Origin: Distichodus sexfasciatus
Lineage: Eukaryota > Chordata > Actinopteri > Characiformes > Distichodontidae
Reading direction: 5' to 3'
Assembly (NCBI GenBank): GCA_032718565.1
Contig: JAVGVS010000666.1
Coordinates: 1 to 64,000, forward strand
Length of the DNA: 64,000 nucleotides
Below the pieces are notes generated by a model. It was given only the letters and a program-made list of their open reading frames with translations, had not been told where the DNA came from and searched no databases. The position numbers and the translations under genes were made by a program. Positions within the stretch are counted from its first letter, which is position 1; the number at the start of each line of letters is the position of its first letter. Positions 1 through 11,640 of the stretch are shown here, in pieces.

Positions 1-90
1 TATTGTCGACTTTTGTCGACAACGTCGAATAATCGTTGCACCCCTACTACACTCTCACTTTCTCGTGTGTGTGTGTGTGTGTGTGTACAG

Positions 91-3000
91 ATAAGGCCCA
101 GCTGTGCCTGTTTGGTTCCTCCAAAAATGGTTTTGGTTTCCGTGACAGCGACCTGGACATCTGCATGACGCTGGAGGGTCACGACACGGCCGAGGTACCA
201 TCTACTGCCCTCCTTCCCTACTGCTCCCTTTTCATCTTATTCCTCTATATCCCCCTGCACCAACTGACCCCCTTCCCTTCTGCACCCCATCTACTGCCCC
301 TGCCCCAACCTCTCTCCTGCCCTCTCTCTCTCTCTCTGCTGCTACCCCTTCACATCATACTCTGTCTCTCTCTGTAGAAACTCAACTGTAAAGAGATCAT
401 CGAGGGTCTGGCCAAGGTTCTGAAGAAACACACGGGTAAGTGAGGGTCCTGTTACCATTCCAACGCTCCTAAACCATGAGCCCGAGAGCTGTCCCAACAC
501 GTAGCTGACCACCGTGTGTGTGTGTGTGTAGGTCTGAGGAACATCTTGCCTATAACGACCGCTAAAGTGCCTATAGTGAAGTTTGAACACAAGCAGAGTG
601 GCCTGGAGGGAGACATCAGCCTCTACAACACACTGGTGCGTCCCGTCCTGTCCCGTCTCTCTCACAAATAACTCGTCCGCGCTCCGATTCGAAGAGCCCT
701 CGTGGATCCAGACCCAACCTCGCCACAGTTTCAGCGTTGTAAAGTCTCACAATCTAGAACCTTGTGTTTATTCCCTTCCACAGGCTCAACACAACACGCG
801 CATGCTGGCCACCTACGCCGCGCTGGACCCTCGCGTGCAGTACCTCGGATACACCATGAAGGTTTTCGCAAAGGTGCGTTTAACAGTAATTTTAACACGC
901 AAGCTAACAGAAGATGTAAGTTTGAAGATCGATGGAAAAATGAACGTTCAGTATTTAAGATCATTCACCGTGTGTTTCCAGCGGTGTGACATCGGCGACG
1001 CCTCGAGGGGAAGTCTCTCGTCGTACGCCTACATCCTCATGGTGCTGTACTTCCTGCAGCAGAGGCAGCCTCCCGTCATCCCCGTCTTACAAGAGGTGCG
1101 TGCTCTCTCACGGCTGCAGCGCTGCGGTCAACACCGGTGGCAAACTCTAAATTACGTGTGTGTGTGTTTCTACCTCCACAGATATTTGACGGTGACACCA
1201 CGCCCCAGAGGACGGTGGACGGCTGGAACGCATACTTTTTCGACGATCTAGAAGAGCTAGTGAGTGACCAACACCTGTGGACGTTTTGCCTGATTTATAC
1301 CTCACAACTTTTATCCCGTTCCTCTCTAGTTTTAGACGTTATTACCGTTAACGCTGGCGGCGCCGACATCCGACATTTTCGGCTGCCGATACCGATGCTG
1401 ATTAACGAGGAAGGCAGAGTTGAGCGAGATGTTACGCTGGATAAAGTTCCACTGCACCCTCAGACTTTTGGCACAAATATTGCTCTATAACGCTGACATT
1501 TCTAACACAGCGCCAAGTCAAGCGAGCGTGAAAGCAGAGTGGAGCCAGGGCAGAGCACAACATTTTAACATGGTCACTTCCCGTCCTATGTAGTGCACCA
1601 AGTCAAACAGGGCGCGTGTGATTCTCCATGTGCACTACCTAGTGTCTAGAGAGCCGTTAAGCTACAACCCCGGCTATTTTCTTAGATGGATACTACCAAA
1701 CAGAAGAGTATGATAAGAGCACCTTACCTACCATACTGTTAAGTGCAGTAGCATGCGACTCGGGACACAGCCCTTGTGCGAGCTAGAGTTCGCTAAGTGA
1801 CCCAAACACACTAGTTAGTTTTTAAGTAAATTGATAAATGTGACCCGTCCGGAAAGGAGCAGTGGGCAGCTAACAAGGGCAGCGTCTGGGGAGCAGTGCT
1901 TGAGGACGGTACCTTGCTCATGAGTACCTGTCCTGGAGTCAAACCTGCGACCTTCTGATCACGGAGTGAACGCCCTACCGTTACGCCCCAACAGTGGTAC
2001 CTTTATCGCTCCGGAACGCCGATCTCCTGAACGCCCCAACAACTGTATTATTACGTAGTACAGTTGGTAGTGTAACTGTTAGTAAGTTCCGAACCTGTAA
2101 AGGTTCCACAGAGGTACTCATGAGCAAAGTACTGTACCTTTAGCACGTGTTCTGACACAAAACGTCACACCGGTAGCTTCCAGCAGCCATTTTTTAAAAA
2201 GATAATTTCTGGTTGTTGTAAAGTTTTGTCGCAGGACGCAGACCCAGCAGCTGGTCCGATACGACCGAACCCTCTTATCCCGATAACGATATGGATCACG
2301 ATGGAAATTCCTGATGTTTTAATAGTTTATATGTAACGAGTGTGTTGCTCAGCGAGTGTGTGTGTGTGTGTGTGTGTGTGTCAGCGTCGGCGGCGGAGCG
2401 AGTGGCAGCGTAACGAGGAGACGGTGGGTCAGCTGTGGCTGGGTCTGCTGCGGTTCTACACCGAGGAGTTTGACTTTAAGGAGCACGTGATCTCCATCCG
2501 CCAGTGCAAGCGCCTCACCACCTTCGAGAAGCAGTGGACCTCCAAGTGCATCGCCATCGAAGGTGCCGCTCCCACACTCCTCCTCCTCCTCCTCATCGCC
2601 GCTTTGTCCTCCGCTCTCACGCTCACGCACTCGTCTGCTCTTGTGTTGTAGATCCGTTCGACTTGAACCACAACCTGGGCGCGGGAGTCTCACGTAAAAG
2701 TAGGTGATGGAGGGATGGAAGATGAAATGAGAGAATGTCTGAAAGTGGAGATGAGTTTCATTCGTTTCTCTCTCTCTCTTTCATCCCTCTCTCTCTCTTT
2801 CCCCTTCACATTCTCTCCTCTGCTGCTCTTCCTCTCTCCGTCTCTCTCTCCACCTCTCTTTCCTCCCCTCGCTCTCTCTCTCTGATCCTCCTCCATCTTT
2901 CTTCCCCCTCTCTTTTTCTCACTCTTTCTCCGACTTCTGTTTCCCTTTTCTCTTCCCTTTCTCCATATCTCCCCCACACTTTTTCCTCCCCCCCTCACTC

Positions 3001-3146
3001 CCTCTCTCTTTTCCCCTCTGTCCATCTCTTTCTCCTCCTTCCTCTCTTTCTGCCTGCCGTCTCTTCCTCTCGTCCTCGTTTCCTCCTCCTTCCCTCTCTC
3101 CTCCTTTTCTCCTCTTCTTTTCTCTCATTTCTCCCTTTGTCTTTCT

Positions 3147-3180
<34 letters not shown>

Positions 3181-3323
3181 GACTAACTTCATCATGAAGG
3201 CGTTCATTAACGGCAGGAAGCTTTTTGGAACACCCTTCTATCCCCAACCAGGACTGGAAGCAGTGAGTTCACACACACACACACACACTCACACACACAC
3301 ACACACTCACACACACACACACA

Positions 3324-3402
<79 letters not shown>

Positions 3403-4421
3403 ACACACACACACACACTTATACACACACACACACACTTATACACACACACACACACACACACTTACACACACACACACACACACACACCTGTAGAAAG
3501 CCGTTATTAACATAATCAGTATAGACTTTATATGTAAAGACTAAAACGCTTGTAAACTCTCTCATCTTCCTCCTCCTCCTCGTCGTCTCTCTCCCTCTCT
3601 CTCCCTCTCTCTTCCTCTCTCTTCCTCCTCGTCTCTCTCTCTGTTTCAGGAGTACTTTTTTGACTCTAAGGTGTTGACTGATGGTGAATTGGCCCCTAAT
3701 GATCGCTGCTGTCGCATCTGCGGGAAGATCGGTCACTACATGAAGGACTGTCCCAAGAGACGCAGGTACAACACACACACACACACTCGCTCACTGGACT
3801 CATTTATACACCGATTCACCCATTCAGTTACTCACTCAACACACACACACACACACACACACTGTTAACATGAAGAGCAGCCCTTCTGTCCTCTAGCTTT
3901 GTCAGTTGAGGCTGAATGTTACGTGGTACCGGTGATTAACCCACCCTGCTGTGTGTGTGTGTGTGTGTGTGTGTGAGAGCAGGATGAAGAAGAAGGAGAA
4001 TGATAAAGACGAGGATAACCGCGAGGAGGAGCGCGAGCCCCGAGAGCGACGTTGTTTCCAGTGTGGAGATATGGGACACGTCCGGAGAGACTGTCCTGAT
4101 TACAGACAACTCCAACGCCAGAGAGCCACGTCCCAACCCGGTACACACACACACACACACTTCATTCATGCTCCTTATACTCAGCATTACTCTGTGAGCC
4201 ATATAAAGTATACATTTAGAAATGTGACTGACCTCTTTTCTGTGTCCAGTGGCTCAGATGGTCCGTGGTGTGGTCAGCTCTCAGGCCATCCCTATCCCTC
4301 AGTCCCAGGAGCGCGCCGGCAGGACCAGGCAGCCCTCAGAATGTGTACGAACACTGAAAACACACACCGCACTACTCTGTTAATCAGCGATTTGATACGA
4401 CACAATATCACGCGCTGATGA

Positions 4422-4453
<32 letters not shown>

Positions 4454-5625
4454 CAGTCTGACAGCCGTCAGACTCCGCCCTACTCGCCCCAGCCGTCCCC
4501 GTTCTGCCCGTCCTCCTCGGTCTCGCCGCAGTCCTCGCAGGGCAGCAAGTCTTCCTCCTGCCCCTCCACCTCCGTCACTCCGTCCAAATCCTCCCACCCG
4601 CCTCCCGATTCGGCGCAGCATCCGCAGCAGGTGCAGCTGCCCGTCTTCAGCTTCGCCCACTCGCACCCGGGGCAGTTCCTCGGCCTGCTGCAGCAGCCCC
4701 GCCCCCTCGGCCCCGGCCCCGCCCCTGCCGCCTGGCACCCGCCCAAGTTCCCCCAGCGCAGGGGCAAAGGGGCAGGAGGAGGTGCCGGAGGAGGAGGAGG
4801 AGGAGAGGCGTGCGTCAACCTCAACGACCCCAGCATCATATTTGCCCAGCCGGCGGGGGTCGGGGTGGGAGCCGGGGTGGTTTCGGGGGCAGGAGGGCAG
4901 GTCAGGGACGGGGGGAGACACTGGCACAATCAGCACCTCAACCCCGGCGCTCTGGTGGCAAACGGCACGGTGGGGAAAACAGGTACGCACTCGTGGGGGA
5001 GCACGGTGTGTGTGTGTTGTGAGGGTGAGCGAGTGTGTGTGTGTGTGTGTGTGTGTGTTTAGGTCAAGCTCCGCGGCTAACTGTTTCTCAGTCCTCTCAG
5101 TGTGTGTGTGTGTGTGTGTGTGAGCAGGTGAAGTGTGAGATCAGGTAAGTCCCACAGCTTACTGTGGTGTGTTAAAGGGGCAGCACCGTGGCACTGTGGT
5201 GGGGTGTGTGTTATGAAGAGTGTGTTTAATCTGCTCTACTGATTTTGTGTGTGTGTGTTTGTGTTCCAGAAGGAGGTTTCCAGGCCGGGTTTGGGGGTGT
5301 TGGACAGCAGCAGCAGCAGCATCATCAGCAGCCCCCCCGCAGCGCAGCGTCGTACCCTGCCCCCACGTCCTGGTCCTACCGCATCCCACACACCACCTAC
5401 ATGCAGCCCAACAACAAGCCCTTCCTCTCACAAGGTACCAGTGTGTTCGTTCTTGCGCGAGGGATTTTGTGAACTCGGCGTGCGTGTGTGTGCGTGTGTG
5501 TGTGTGTGTGTTTGATCTCCAGCTGATATGTTTGGTGTGTTTTAGGTTCGATGGGAAACCAGCACTTCCCCCTGCTGCCCCCGCACCTCAACCTCAACCT
5601 CAACTACATCCAGCACAAGAAGTGA
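91..5625 (+). CDS. tut4: Terminal uridylyltransferase 4 (TUT4/ZCCHC11), 3' portion
   Basis: Adds uridines to 3' ends of RNAs such as pre-let-7 and deadenylated mRNA in the cytoplasm (known for TUT4). The 5' end lies outside the window. I place 15 exons, phase-consistent to the stop: 91-194, 378-435, 532-635, 784-873, 982-1095, 1182-1259, 2385-2562, 2652-2699, 3180-3262, 3650-3765, 3983-4140, 4250-4344, 4457-4982, 5270-5434, 5546-5625 (about 664 aa). Seen: nucleotidyltransferase motif GSSKNGFGFRDSDLDICM with the DLD acidic pair (first exon), third acidic site in GDISLYN (third exon), a PAP-associated region (VDGWNAYFF, LWLGLLRFYTEEFDF), then two CCHC knuckles, CRICGKIGHYMKDC and CFQCGDMGHVRRDC. 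The Pro/Gly/Gln-rich tail keeps LNDPSIIFAQPA, and GTPFY rather than the TUT7 sequence, which favours TUT4. Exon borders in the low-complexity tail (4983-5269) are the least certain. Confidence 0.93.
1846..2150. repeat. SINE-1 (tRNA-like) fragments in a tut4 intron
   Basis: The 1.1 kb intron 1260-2384 holds a minus-strand copy (about 1846-1990) of a dispersed repeat seen at least eight more times in this window. In the sense direction the family reads: tRNA-like head with TTGGTAGYGTAACGGTTAGG, a B-box-like GGTTCAAGTCC, then GGTACCACTGAGGTACTCAT and CACGGATGGGT. A plus-strand fragment follows at about 2063-2145, so the two are head to head. Otherwise the intron shows nothing recognisable. Confidence 0.65.
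2766..3178 (+). repeat. 410 bp CT-rich polypyrimidine tract in tut4 intron
   Basis: Almost pure C/T on the + strand and running directly into the acceptor of the exon at 3180. It therefore forms an unusually long natural polypyrimidine tract for that splice site. Open frames across it are artefacts of low complexity. Confidence 0.85.
3270..3491 (+). repeat. (CA)n microsatellite, about 220 bp, in tut4 intron
   Basis: CA dinucleotides broken by occasional CACT and CATA units, directly after the donor at 3263. Shorter (GT)n and (CA)n runs flank most tut4 exons (65-86, 515-528, 2355-2380, 3770-3786, 3840-3862, 3950-3975, 5036-5058, 5100-5122), often forming the polypyrimidine region of acceptors. 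Confidence 0.9.
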
Positions 5626-6170
5626 TCCTCCTCCTCCTCCTCCTCCTCATAATCATCATTCTCATCATCATCCTCCTCCTCCTCCTCCTCATACACACAC
5701 ACGAGAAGTCCGTAAAGAAGATGAAGAAGAAGAATCCAGATCCCTCGCATCGTTTGCTCGCCACACTTTTTAAAATGAATTTTATCATTTTTTTGTACAG
5801 TTTTTACGTTTCATTTTTGTCTCATCACATTGATTTGTGATAAGAAAATGTCAAATATTTTAATACCCCCATTTTTGGAGGGGTCCAAAAGAAGAAGAAG
5901 AAAAGAAGTGTTTTTATTTGTTGTGTAAAGTAAGGATTTAAAGCGATCCTCTTTATTTTTATTGGTCTAATTCATATTTTGCTTGCGTAAGGACAAAAAG
6001 AGCTTTGGCTAGAGATTTGTTTTAAAAGAAGAACCAGTATACCAACCCCTTCATAGAATAATGTAGTGCCAAAACTGAAAACCAAACAAAAAATCTTTCT
6101 TTCAGGAAAATGAAAATGCAAAAAAAAAACATTTAAAAAAATCTAGAAAATTGCAAAAAAACAAATAAAG
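5626..6170 (+). other. tut4 3'UTR with candidate poly(A) signal
   Basis: Sequence after the TGA at 5623-5625. It begins with CTC/ATC triplet repeats to about 5690 and becomes AT-rich. An AATAAA is visible at 6164-6169 within an A-rich stretch; this is the likeliest polyadenylation signal seen, but transcript data would be needed to fix the end. Confidence 0.5.
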
Positions 6171-6199
6171 AAAAAGCAAACCAAAAAATGTCTCGTGTT

Positions 6200-6604
6200 G
6201 ATCTGGTTCTAGTGCTTTAGTTCTTTCCTGCAGGAGCAACTTGTGATTAAGGGTCTTGCTCAGGGACCCGATGGTAACAGCGCTGGAGATGGGAGTCAAA
6301 CCCACAGCTAAAAAATAACAAAATTTCAGGAATGATCAGCTTCCATTTCACTGCATGTTGCACTTGGTGTGGCCTAACGGATAAAGCACGGGTTTTTAAC
6401 CCAAAGACTGGGAGCTCATGTAGTATCGTGGTAGTATCTGTTACTGTAATGGACCGGTAAAGGTACCACTAAGGTACTCATGAGCAAGGTACCGTCCCTT
6501 AGCACTGCTCTACAGCTGCCCACTGTTCCTTCACGGATGGGTCAGATCCGGAGGTCACGCTTGGTTGTGGTGCACTGTGAGTCAGGCTGTGTTCACAGTG
6601 ACAA
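6200..6604. repeat. SINE fragments downstream of tut4
   Basis: 6200-6305 matches part of the tRNA-Glu-derived SINE-2 family in minus orientation (AAGGGTCTTGCTCAGGGACC, then a B-box complement GGGAGTCAAACCC). 6370-6604 is a plus-strand SINE-1 copy with the tRNA-like head, GGTACCACTAAGGTACTCAT, CACGGATGGGT and the tail ending near TGTTCACAGTGACA. Confidence 0.65.
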
Positions 6605-7808
6605 ACCAGACCTGCATTTCTGCAAGAAAACACCAGCGTGATGCTCAAGTTTTGTAGCTGTGACATGAAAACTGCTCAAGTAGAACAACTGCGACTAAAA
6701 TGCGTTGAAGAGAATGGGGAAAGAACGAGGGATGGTTTCCGTAAGTAAAAGACGAGTGCGGGTGGAACCAGATTGAGGTGTGTGTTCAGTGAGGTGGTCT
6801 GAAGTGGCATAAGAACTGTGTCGACCGTCGTGTGAAAACAGATGAAGGAACCCTTTCAAGTTCCAAATCCCATGTGTTCTTAATGGAAGAAAACCAATGG
6901 GGGAAAAATAAACAAGAGAATCAAAGGATGAAAAAGACGAGTGCAGGTCAAGACGGTTACAGATATGTGACGAGGCCTACAGGAACCTCAAATCACGAAG
7001 TTGGTGACACTGTGAAGAACGGGGGGAAACTAGGGGTGAGGTCGAGAACACCTAAACCGAGACCAAGACCAGAGCGTGTCGAGACTAAGATGCTGAAGGA
7101 GCGAGACCAGGGTGGTGTGAGATCCTCTCTTCCAGATCTATAATGAGGAAATCACTTCACCTGAAGCAATTATCCAAAATGATCACATCACACATTAAAC
7201 GCAACAAACCACAGTGAACACTCCTCAGGAACAAACTGTCTTAGTTATTATTATTAAGCAGAGACATGGCTTAGTGCTGTGAAGAACAATAAGGTTAGTG
7301 CAGGTGGAAACACTCCTTTACCCGTGTGGTATCCATCTGCATGCAGAATAAAATTATTTGATAAATAATAAATTTTTGTATAAATGGAAAAACAATTCTA
7401 ATAAATTGAAAATGAAGAAATGCTGAAGTTTTGGGTAATTTAGAGCCGATTTGGATATTGGTCTATAAAATGAGCTGCTTTTGGTCTTTGTGGAGGAGAA
7501 CTACATTTTTGTGCTTGATGGCGTTCCATATGAGAGTCGCCGGCGCTAACGCGTGCGTTTACATCGCGAATAATGTAATTAACATGTTTTTACGCAATTA
7601 CTTCAGTTTTTGTGAATTACTCAGAAACAATTTCACATGCACAGGAATGAATATAATGTGCGGAAAGTTGAAAGTCTTGTGATTCTGTGTGGTTTCTGTA
7701 AGTTAAGGGAATTCTGAGTTATTAAAAAAAATAATTAATAAACAGCGCAAAACGCCTGTGTCGGTCTCAAAGAGTTTTAATAGTGATATTCTCAGAGTCG
7801 TGGTCTTT
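6605..7808. other. Intergenic, old repeat remnants, no gene supported
   Basis: A 103-codon open frame (6832-7143) matches no family I know and has repetitive composition, so it is not called. 7410-7700 resembles the interior of the hAT-like element at 50388-51438: both contain CTATAAAAT, TGCTTTT, GAGAACTACATTT, GTTTACATCG and TTTCACATGCA in the same order. The piece is therefore a fragment of that transposon family. Confidence 0.5.
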
Positions 7809-7810
7809 TA

Positions 7811-8713
7811 TGGAAGCCCATTTCCGCCACTAAAAGAAAAAACGAAACGAAAAAAAAGTCGAAATTACGAGATAAAAAGTCATAATTGAGCTAAAAAGTC
7901 GAAATTACGCGATTAAAAAGTCAGAATTATGAGATAAAAACTCAAAATAATGAGATAAAGTCATAATTATGAGATAAAAAGTCAAAATTAAGCGATTAAA
8001 AAGTCAGAATTATGAGATAAAACTCGAAACGATGAGATAGTCATAATTATGAGATAAAAAGTTGAAATTATGAGATAAAAAAGTTATAATTATGAGATAA
8101 AAAAGTTATAATTATGAGATAAAAACTCAAAATGATGAGATAAAGTCATAATTATGAGATAAAAAGTTGAAATTATGAAATAAAAACTCAAAATGATGAG
8201 ATAAAGTCATAAATATGAGATAAAAAGTTGAAATTATGAGATAAAAACGTCATAATTATGAGATAAAAACTCGAAATGATGAGATAGTCATAATTATGAG
8301 ATAAAAAGTAAAAATTACACGATTAAAAAGTCATAGTTATGAGATAAAAACTCAAAATGATGAGATAAAAAGTCGAAATTACGAGATAAAAATGATGAGA
8401 AAGGAAGTGCGCATGCGCGTCAGTGGTGCGAAACCTGCCGTTGTCACGTGCACGTGTGAACTTGATGTTTTTGTCTTGACTTCGGATTCAAACGGATTGT
8501 AAATACACCGAGGACTATTTTAAACGTGGCTTCACAACAAATGAAATACTGCGTTTGCTTGTAGATTCACAAGTGACATCGACAAGTTTAGCACCATTAG
8601 CATCATAATTTTGACTTTATCTCATAATTATTACTTTTTATCTCGTAATTTCGACTTTTTATCTCATAATTCTGATTGGATTTTTTTCTTTTAGTGGCGG
8701 AAATGGGCTTCCA
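7811..8713. mobile_element. 903 bp inverted-repeat element, TA-flanked, with internal tandem repeats
   Basis: The two ends are inverted copies of about 29 bp: TGGAAGCCCATTTCCGCCAC at 7811 and its complement ending at 8713. Each end is flanked by TA (7809-7810 and 8714-8715), as expected for a Tc1/mariner- or IS630-type target site. The interior from 7855 to 8395 is a degenerate array of about 20 bp units such as GAGATAAAAAGTCATAATTAT. A non-repetitive stretch, 8400-8610, contains a short frame with EDYFKRGFTTNEILRLLVDS, which looks like the start of a transposase or integrase; the rest is missing. It is best read as a non-autonomous element. It sits in older GAGTCCGAGAC-type repeat sequence. 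Confidence 0.75.
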
Positions 8714-8879
8714 TATGGTCTCAAATAAATATCCCGAGTCCCCTTTGTCCGAGTCCATGACATGACCGAGTACAAATACGACCGAGTCCGAGACTTTTAA
8801 GAACTCTTCTCGAGATCAGACTCGATTACAACACTAAATAGAACTGAAACACGGATCTTCCACCTGTAGTGCTTCTACC

Positions 8880-9042
8880 TGCCTCGTCTGGGGAAGTGTT
8901 TACAGTCTCAGGTTACATCAGAGGCTTCCACTGGACTGTGAACCTCATTACTGTTCTGTTTGCTTTCCTCCTCCCTTTCCCCTCCTTTTGTTCTGCTTAA
9001 AGCCGTGAGCTCACTGCACTTTTCCCCAAAAACTCTCTGAGA
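8880..9042 (+). promoter_or_regulatory. Relic CYP2 promoter block of pseudogene 1
   Basis: Aligns by eye with the blocks upstream of CYP2 genes 1-4: TGTTTAC at 8897-8903, GGTTACATCAG at 8911-8921 (one base off the TTACATAAG of its neighbours), GGACTGTGAACCTCATTAC, a pyrimidine-rich run and GCCGTGAGCTCA about 35 bp before the ATG. No good TATA box (CTTAAAG instead). Confidence 0.5.
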
Positions 9043-9454
9043 ATGCATGCTGTGCTGAGATATGTGGACTGGACTTCAGCAGCTCTGGCCGTGCTGGCCG
9101 CCCTCCTCACTCTACTCCTGCTGGAATTTCTAGATTCAGCACTCCACGGAAAAGCTCCCCTCGGACCCTCCTCTACCTTTTGTAGGAAACATGGTTGGGA
9201 TGGTGAGGTAAATAAGTAGCGTTAAAGAGGTGGGTTTTGTGATTTGAGTTGTATGTAGAATTCCAGGCGTACAGTGTGGTTCAGGTCTTTCTTTGCTAAA
9301 CGCGTTCAAACATGTTCCTAAAGTCTACATTTCCACATGCGGCTGGACGCTCCACTATGGCTCTCGTGAGGAATAATCACCTTTTACTGACTAAGAACTG
9401 CTACAACTGCCATAGTTACTGGATTCTACATTCAACCTCCAGTAACATTTACAT

Positions 9455-9655
9455 TTAGAGCATTTAGCAGGCGCTTTTATCCAGAGCAAGTTACATTTCA
9501 TAATTTCAGGGACAGTTCCCCTGAGGAGCAACTTAAGGGCACTCAAGGCTTAAGGATCTTGCTCAGGGACCCAGTGTTGGTAACGTCAGAGATCGGATTC
9601 GTACCTACAACCTCTTGGTCCAAGGCAGAGTATCCACTATCTCTAGGCCTGATTC
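9455..9655 (-). repeat. SINE-2 (tRNA-Glu-derived), pseudogene 1 intron 1
   Basis: Read on the minus strand it starts with a degenerate tRNA-Glu-like head and B box, then CCTGAGCAAGATCC, and ends with the tail whose complement is TTTAGCAGGCGCTTTTATCC. A further scrap of the same tail is at 9820-9855 and another partial copy at 10395-10480. Confidence 0.65.
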
Positions 9656-10587
9656 ACTCATCTTAATGGTGGTGGCATGGCAGATTATGACAAAACTGTT
9701 TTTACAATCCTTCAAATTTTCAGGATGATGCAATGATTGAGTAAATGTATCACCAATTTATAAAAAATGTTTTGACATTAGATGTTTAGAAATGTTAAAT
9801 ACAAACATTCTACTGACAACATTTACAGCGTTTAGTAGACACTCTTCTGCAGAGTAGAGTTAGCACCGATACAATACGTGGATCAGATATCCAGGGTTGC
9901 CAACTCTCACGCAATGAGCGTGAGACACACTCATCTGACTGTCTTCCTGCGCTCCTCACATTCACACTACTTCCTACATAGTGATATGACAATGAGCAAA
10001 ATAAGCAACACAGCACACTACAAGCCCAAAAGCACATCACACCATTATACTGTTTAATTTCCTTAACAACACCAGCTCTCACTCACAATCTGTGTTCCTG
10101 ATGCTTTTAGCGCCAGAATTGAGAAGCATCATAATAGCTGGCCTGTGTTTAAAGGAGTCATGTTTGAGGCGTTATTTTTAATAATAAATCATTTAGCATG
10201 TACATATGGGTGTGTAATTATTACATTGTTTTTTGTGAGGAAGACAGGATTTAAATTGATCTTAAGCGGAAGAGAATAATCTCAGTCTACTATTCCCGAG
10301 ATACACAACTCATTCATTAAAAACTGCTATCAGATAAATTTTCGAATCGGAACTAAAAAAGTTGAAATGGTGCGTTCCTAATCCAGACAGACATCTGTTT
10401 CTTAAATAAGGCTTTTGCTCAGGGACCCAAAGCTGCTAGTGCTGGAGGTGGGATTCGAACCCTAGCGTCTTGGTTAAGTAAATATCTCACCAATTACAAC
10501 GAAAGTTGTGTTTTGATACAAACGTACACTAAACGCAAGCTTGGATAGTTACAGTAGCTATGTTAACCCGTTATGGTAGCTAGTGTT

Positions 10588-10818
10588 ATTTTAAGTGGGT
10601 GACTGTCATTGTGAACACAGCACAGCACAGCACCCGCCGCACCACAACAAAATGTGAACCGTTCACAAAGGATAAGTGGGCAGCTCTGTGACCGCCCCCG
10701 GACCAGTGCTCATGAGTACCTCAGTGTTACCTTTACAGGTCTGGAACTGGGACCAAGAACCTTCCAATCGTGGGGTGAACTCCCTGACCATTACACTATG
10801 AACTCCATAACTGGTCCG
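10588..10818 (-). repeat. SINE-1, pseudogene 1 intron 1
   Basis: Minus-strand copy covering tail to head: GTGACTGTCATTGTGAACAC at the tail side, then CAGTGCTCATGAGTACCTCAGTG, the B-box complement and CCCTGACCATTACACTA at the head side. Confidence 0.7.
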
Positions 10819-11499
10819 ACGTTATACATTTTGGCAACATATGGCGATGCTTGTGTAAACTACTATCAACTTAACTGGTTTTACAGGCATTGACTAGGTG
10901 AGTCATGCAGTGAATCAAGCATTAGCCAATGCAGCCATGCAACTGACACTCACAGACCAATCGGTGTCTTGACAAAAACTATAAATGGGTTATTTTTTTT
11001 TGGTGATAATCACCGCGATCAATATTACCTCCCCTTGTTTTGCTCTTCATGGTTAACAGTGGAGTTAGAATCGTAATAAGTAACATGTCAAAACAAGGAT
11101 TTTTAGGACTGGTGCCTGCACAACTCTGAGACCAGATAAACCAAGGGGTCAGGTGCGATTTTCAGGGTGACTTACAGCAGGTTTGGCCCTTTAATTGGAG
11201 GTATCACCAAAAAGGCAGAAATAGAACCGTGGTCGTCCCTTATCAGGCAATAAACGGTTTGACTTGCTCACCAATATCTACAGTGCAAAATTTCCTCTAA
11301 TCTGAACAGTCACGCTACTCTTTATTATTGTGACTATAATGAAGAAGTGTTTATCCAGTCATGGAGACCCACCTGGTTCTGAACTTCATTGTTGTGGGGG
11401 GGAACGAAATTCTCCAAGGTTTTTGAGAAGGACGTCTTGTGTGCAACGAAAACGGTCCTCATTCATCAACCATTTCCAAGTTTCACCAGATTTTTACAT

Positions 11500-11640
11500 T
11501 AGCGTTTACAGCATTTAGCAGTCGCTCTTAGGGTCTTGCTGGGAGACCCAACAATGGTTATTATTGCTGGGTAGGATTTGAACCCACAACCTCTTGTTGG
11601 TCCAGAGGCGACCATCCTGTCCACTAGACTAGTACCTCCA
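11500..11640 (-). repeat. SINE-2, pseudogene 1 intron 1
   Basis: Minus-strand copy: GCATTTAGCAGTCGCTCTTA tail, AGGGTCTTGCTGGGAGACCC, the B-box complement GATTTGAACCC and GTCCACTAGACTAGTACC at the head. The remainder of this intron (11641-12936) shows nothing I recognise. Confidence 0.65.

Noticed and set aside
2735..3496. Plus-strand 253-codon frame across the CT and CA repeats of tut4
   Set aside because: Low-complexity Ser/Leu then His/Thr translation of simple repeats inside an intron; only the short exon 3180-3262 within it is real.
4292..4990. Minus-strand 232-codon frame opposite the large tut4 exon
   Set aside because: GC-rich shadow of the tut4 C-terminal coding exon; no initiation or splice context and no domain.
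6832..7143. Possible 103-aa gene downstream of tut4
   Set aside because: No recognisable domain, no splice context, and repetitive wording such as AAGACGAGTGC shared with nearby sequence.
7855..8395. Regular repeats that might suggest a CRISPR-like array
   Set aside because: Units are degenerate, contiguous and without unique spacers, lie inside inverted transposon ends, and the genome is eukaryotic.
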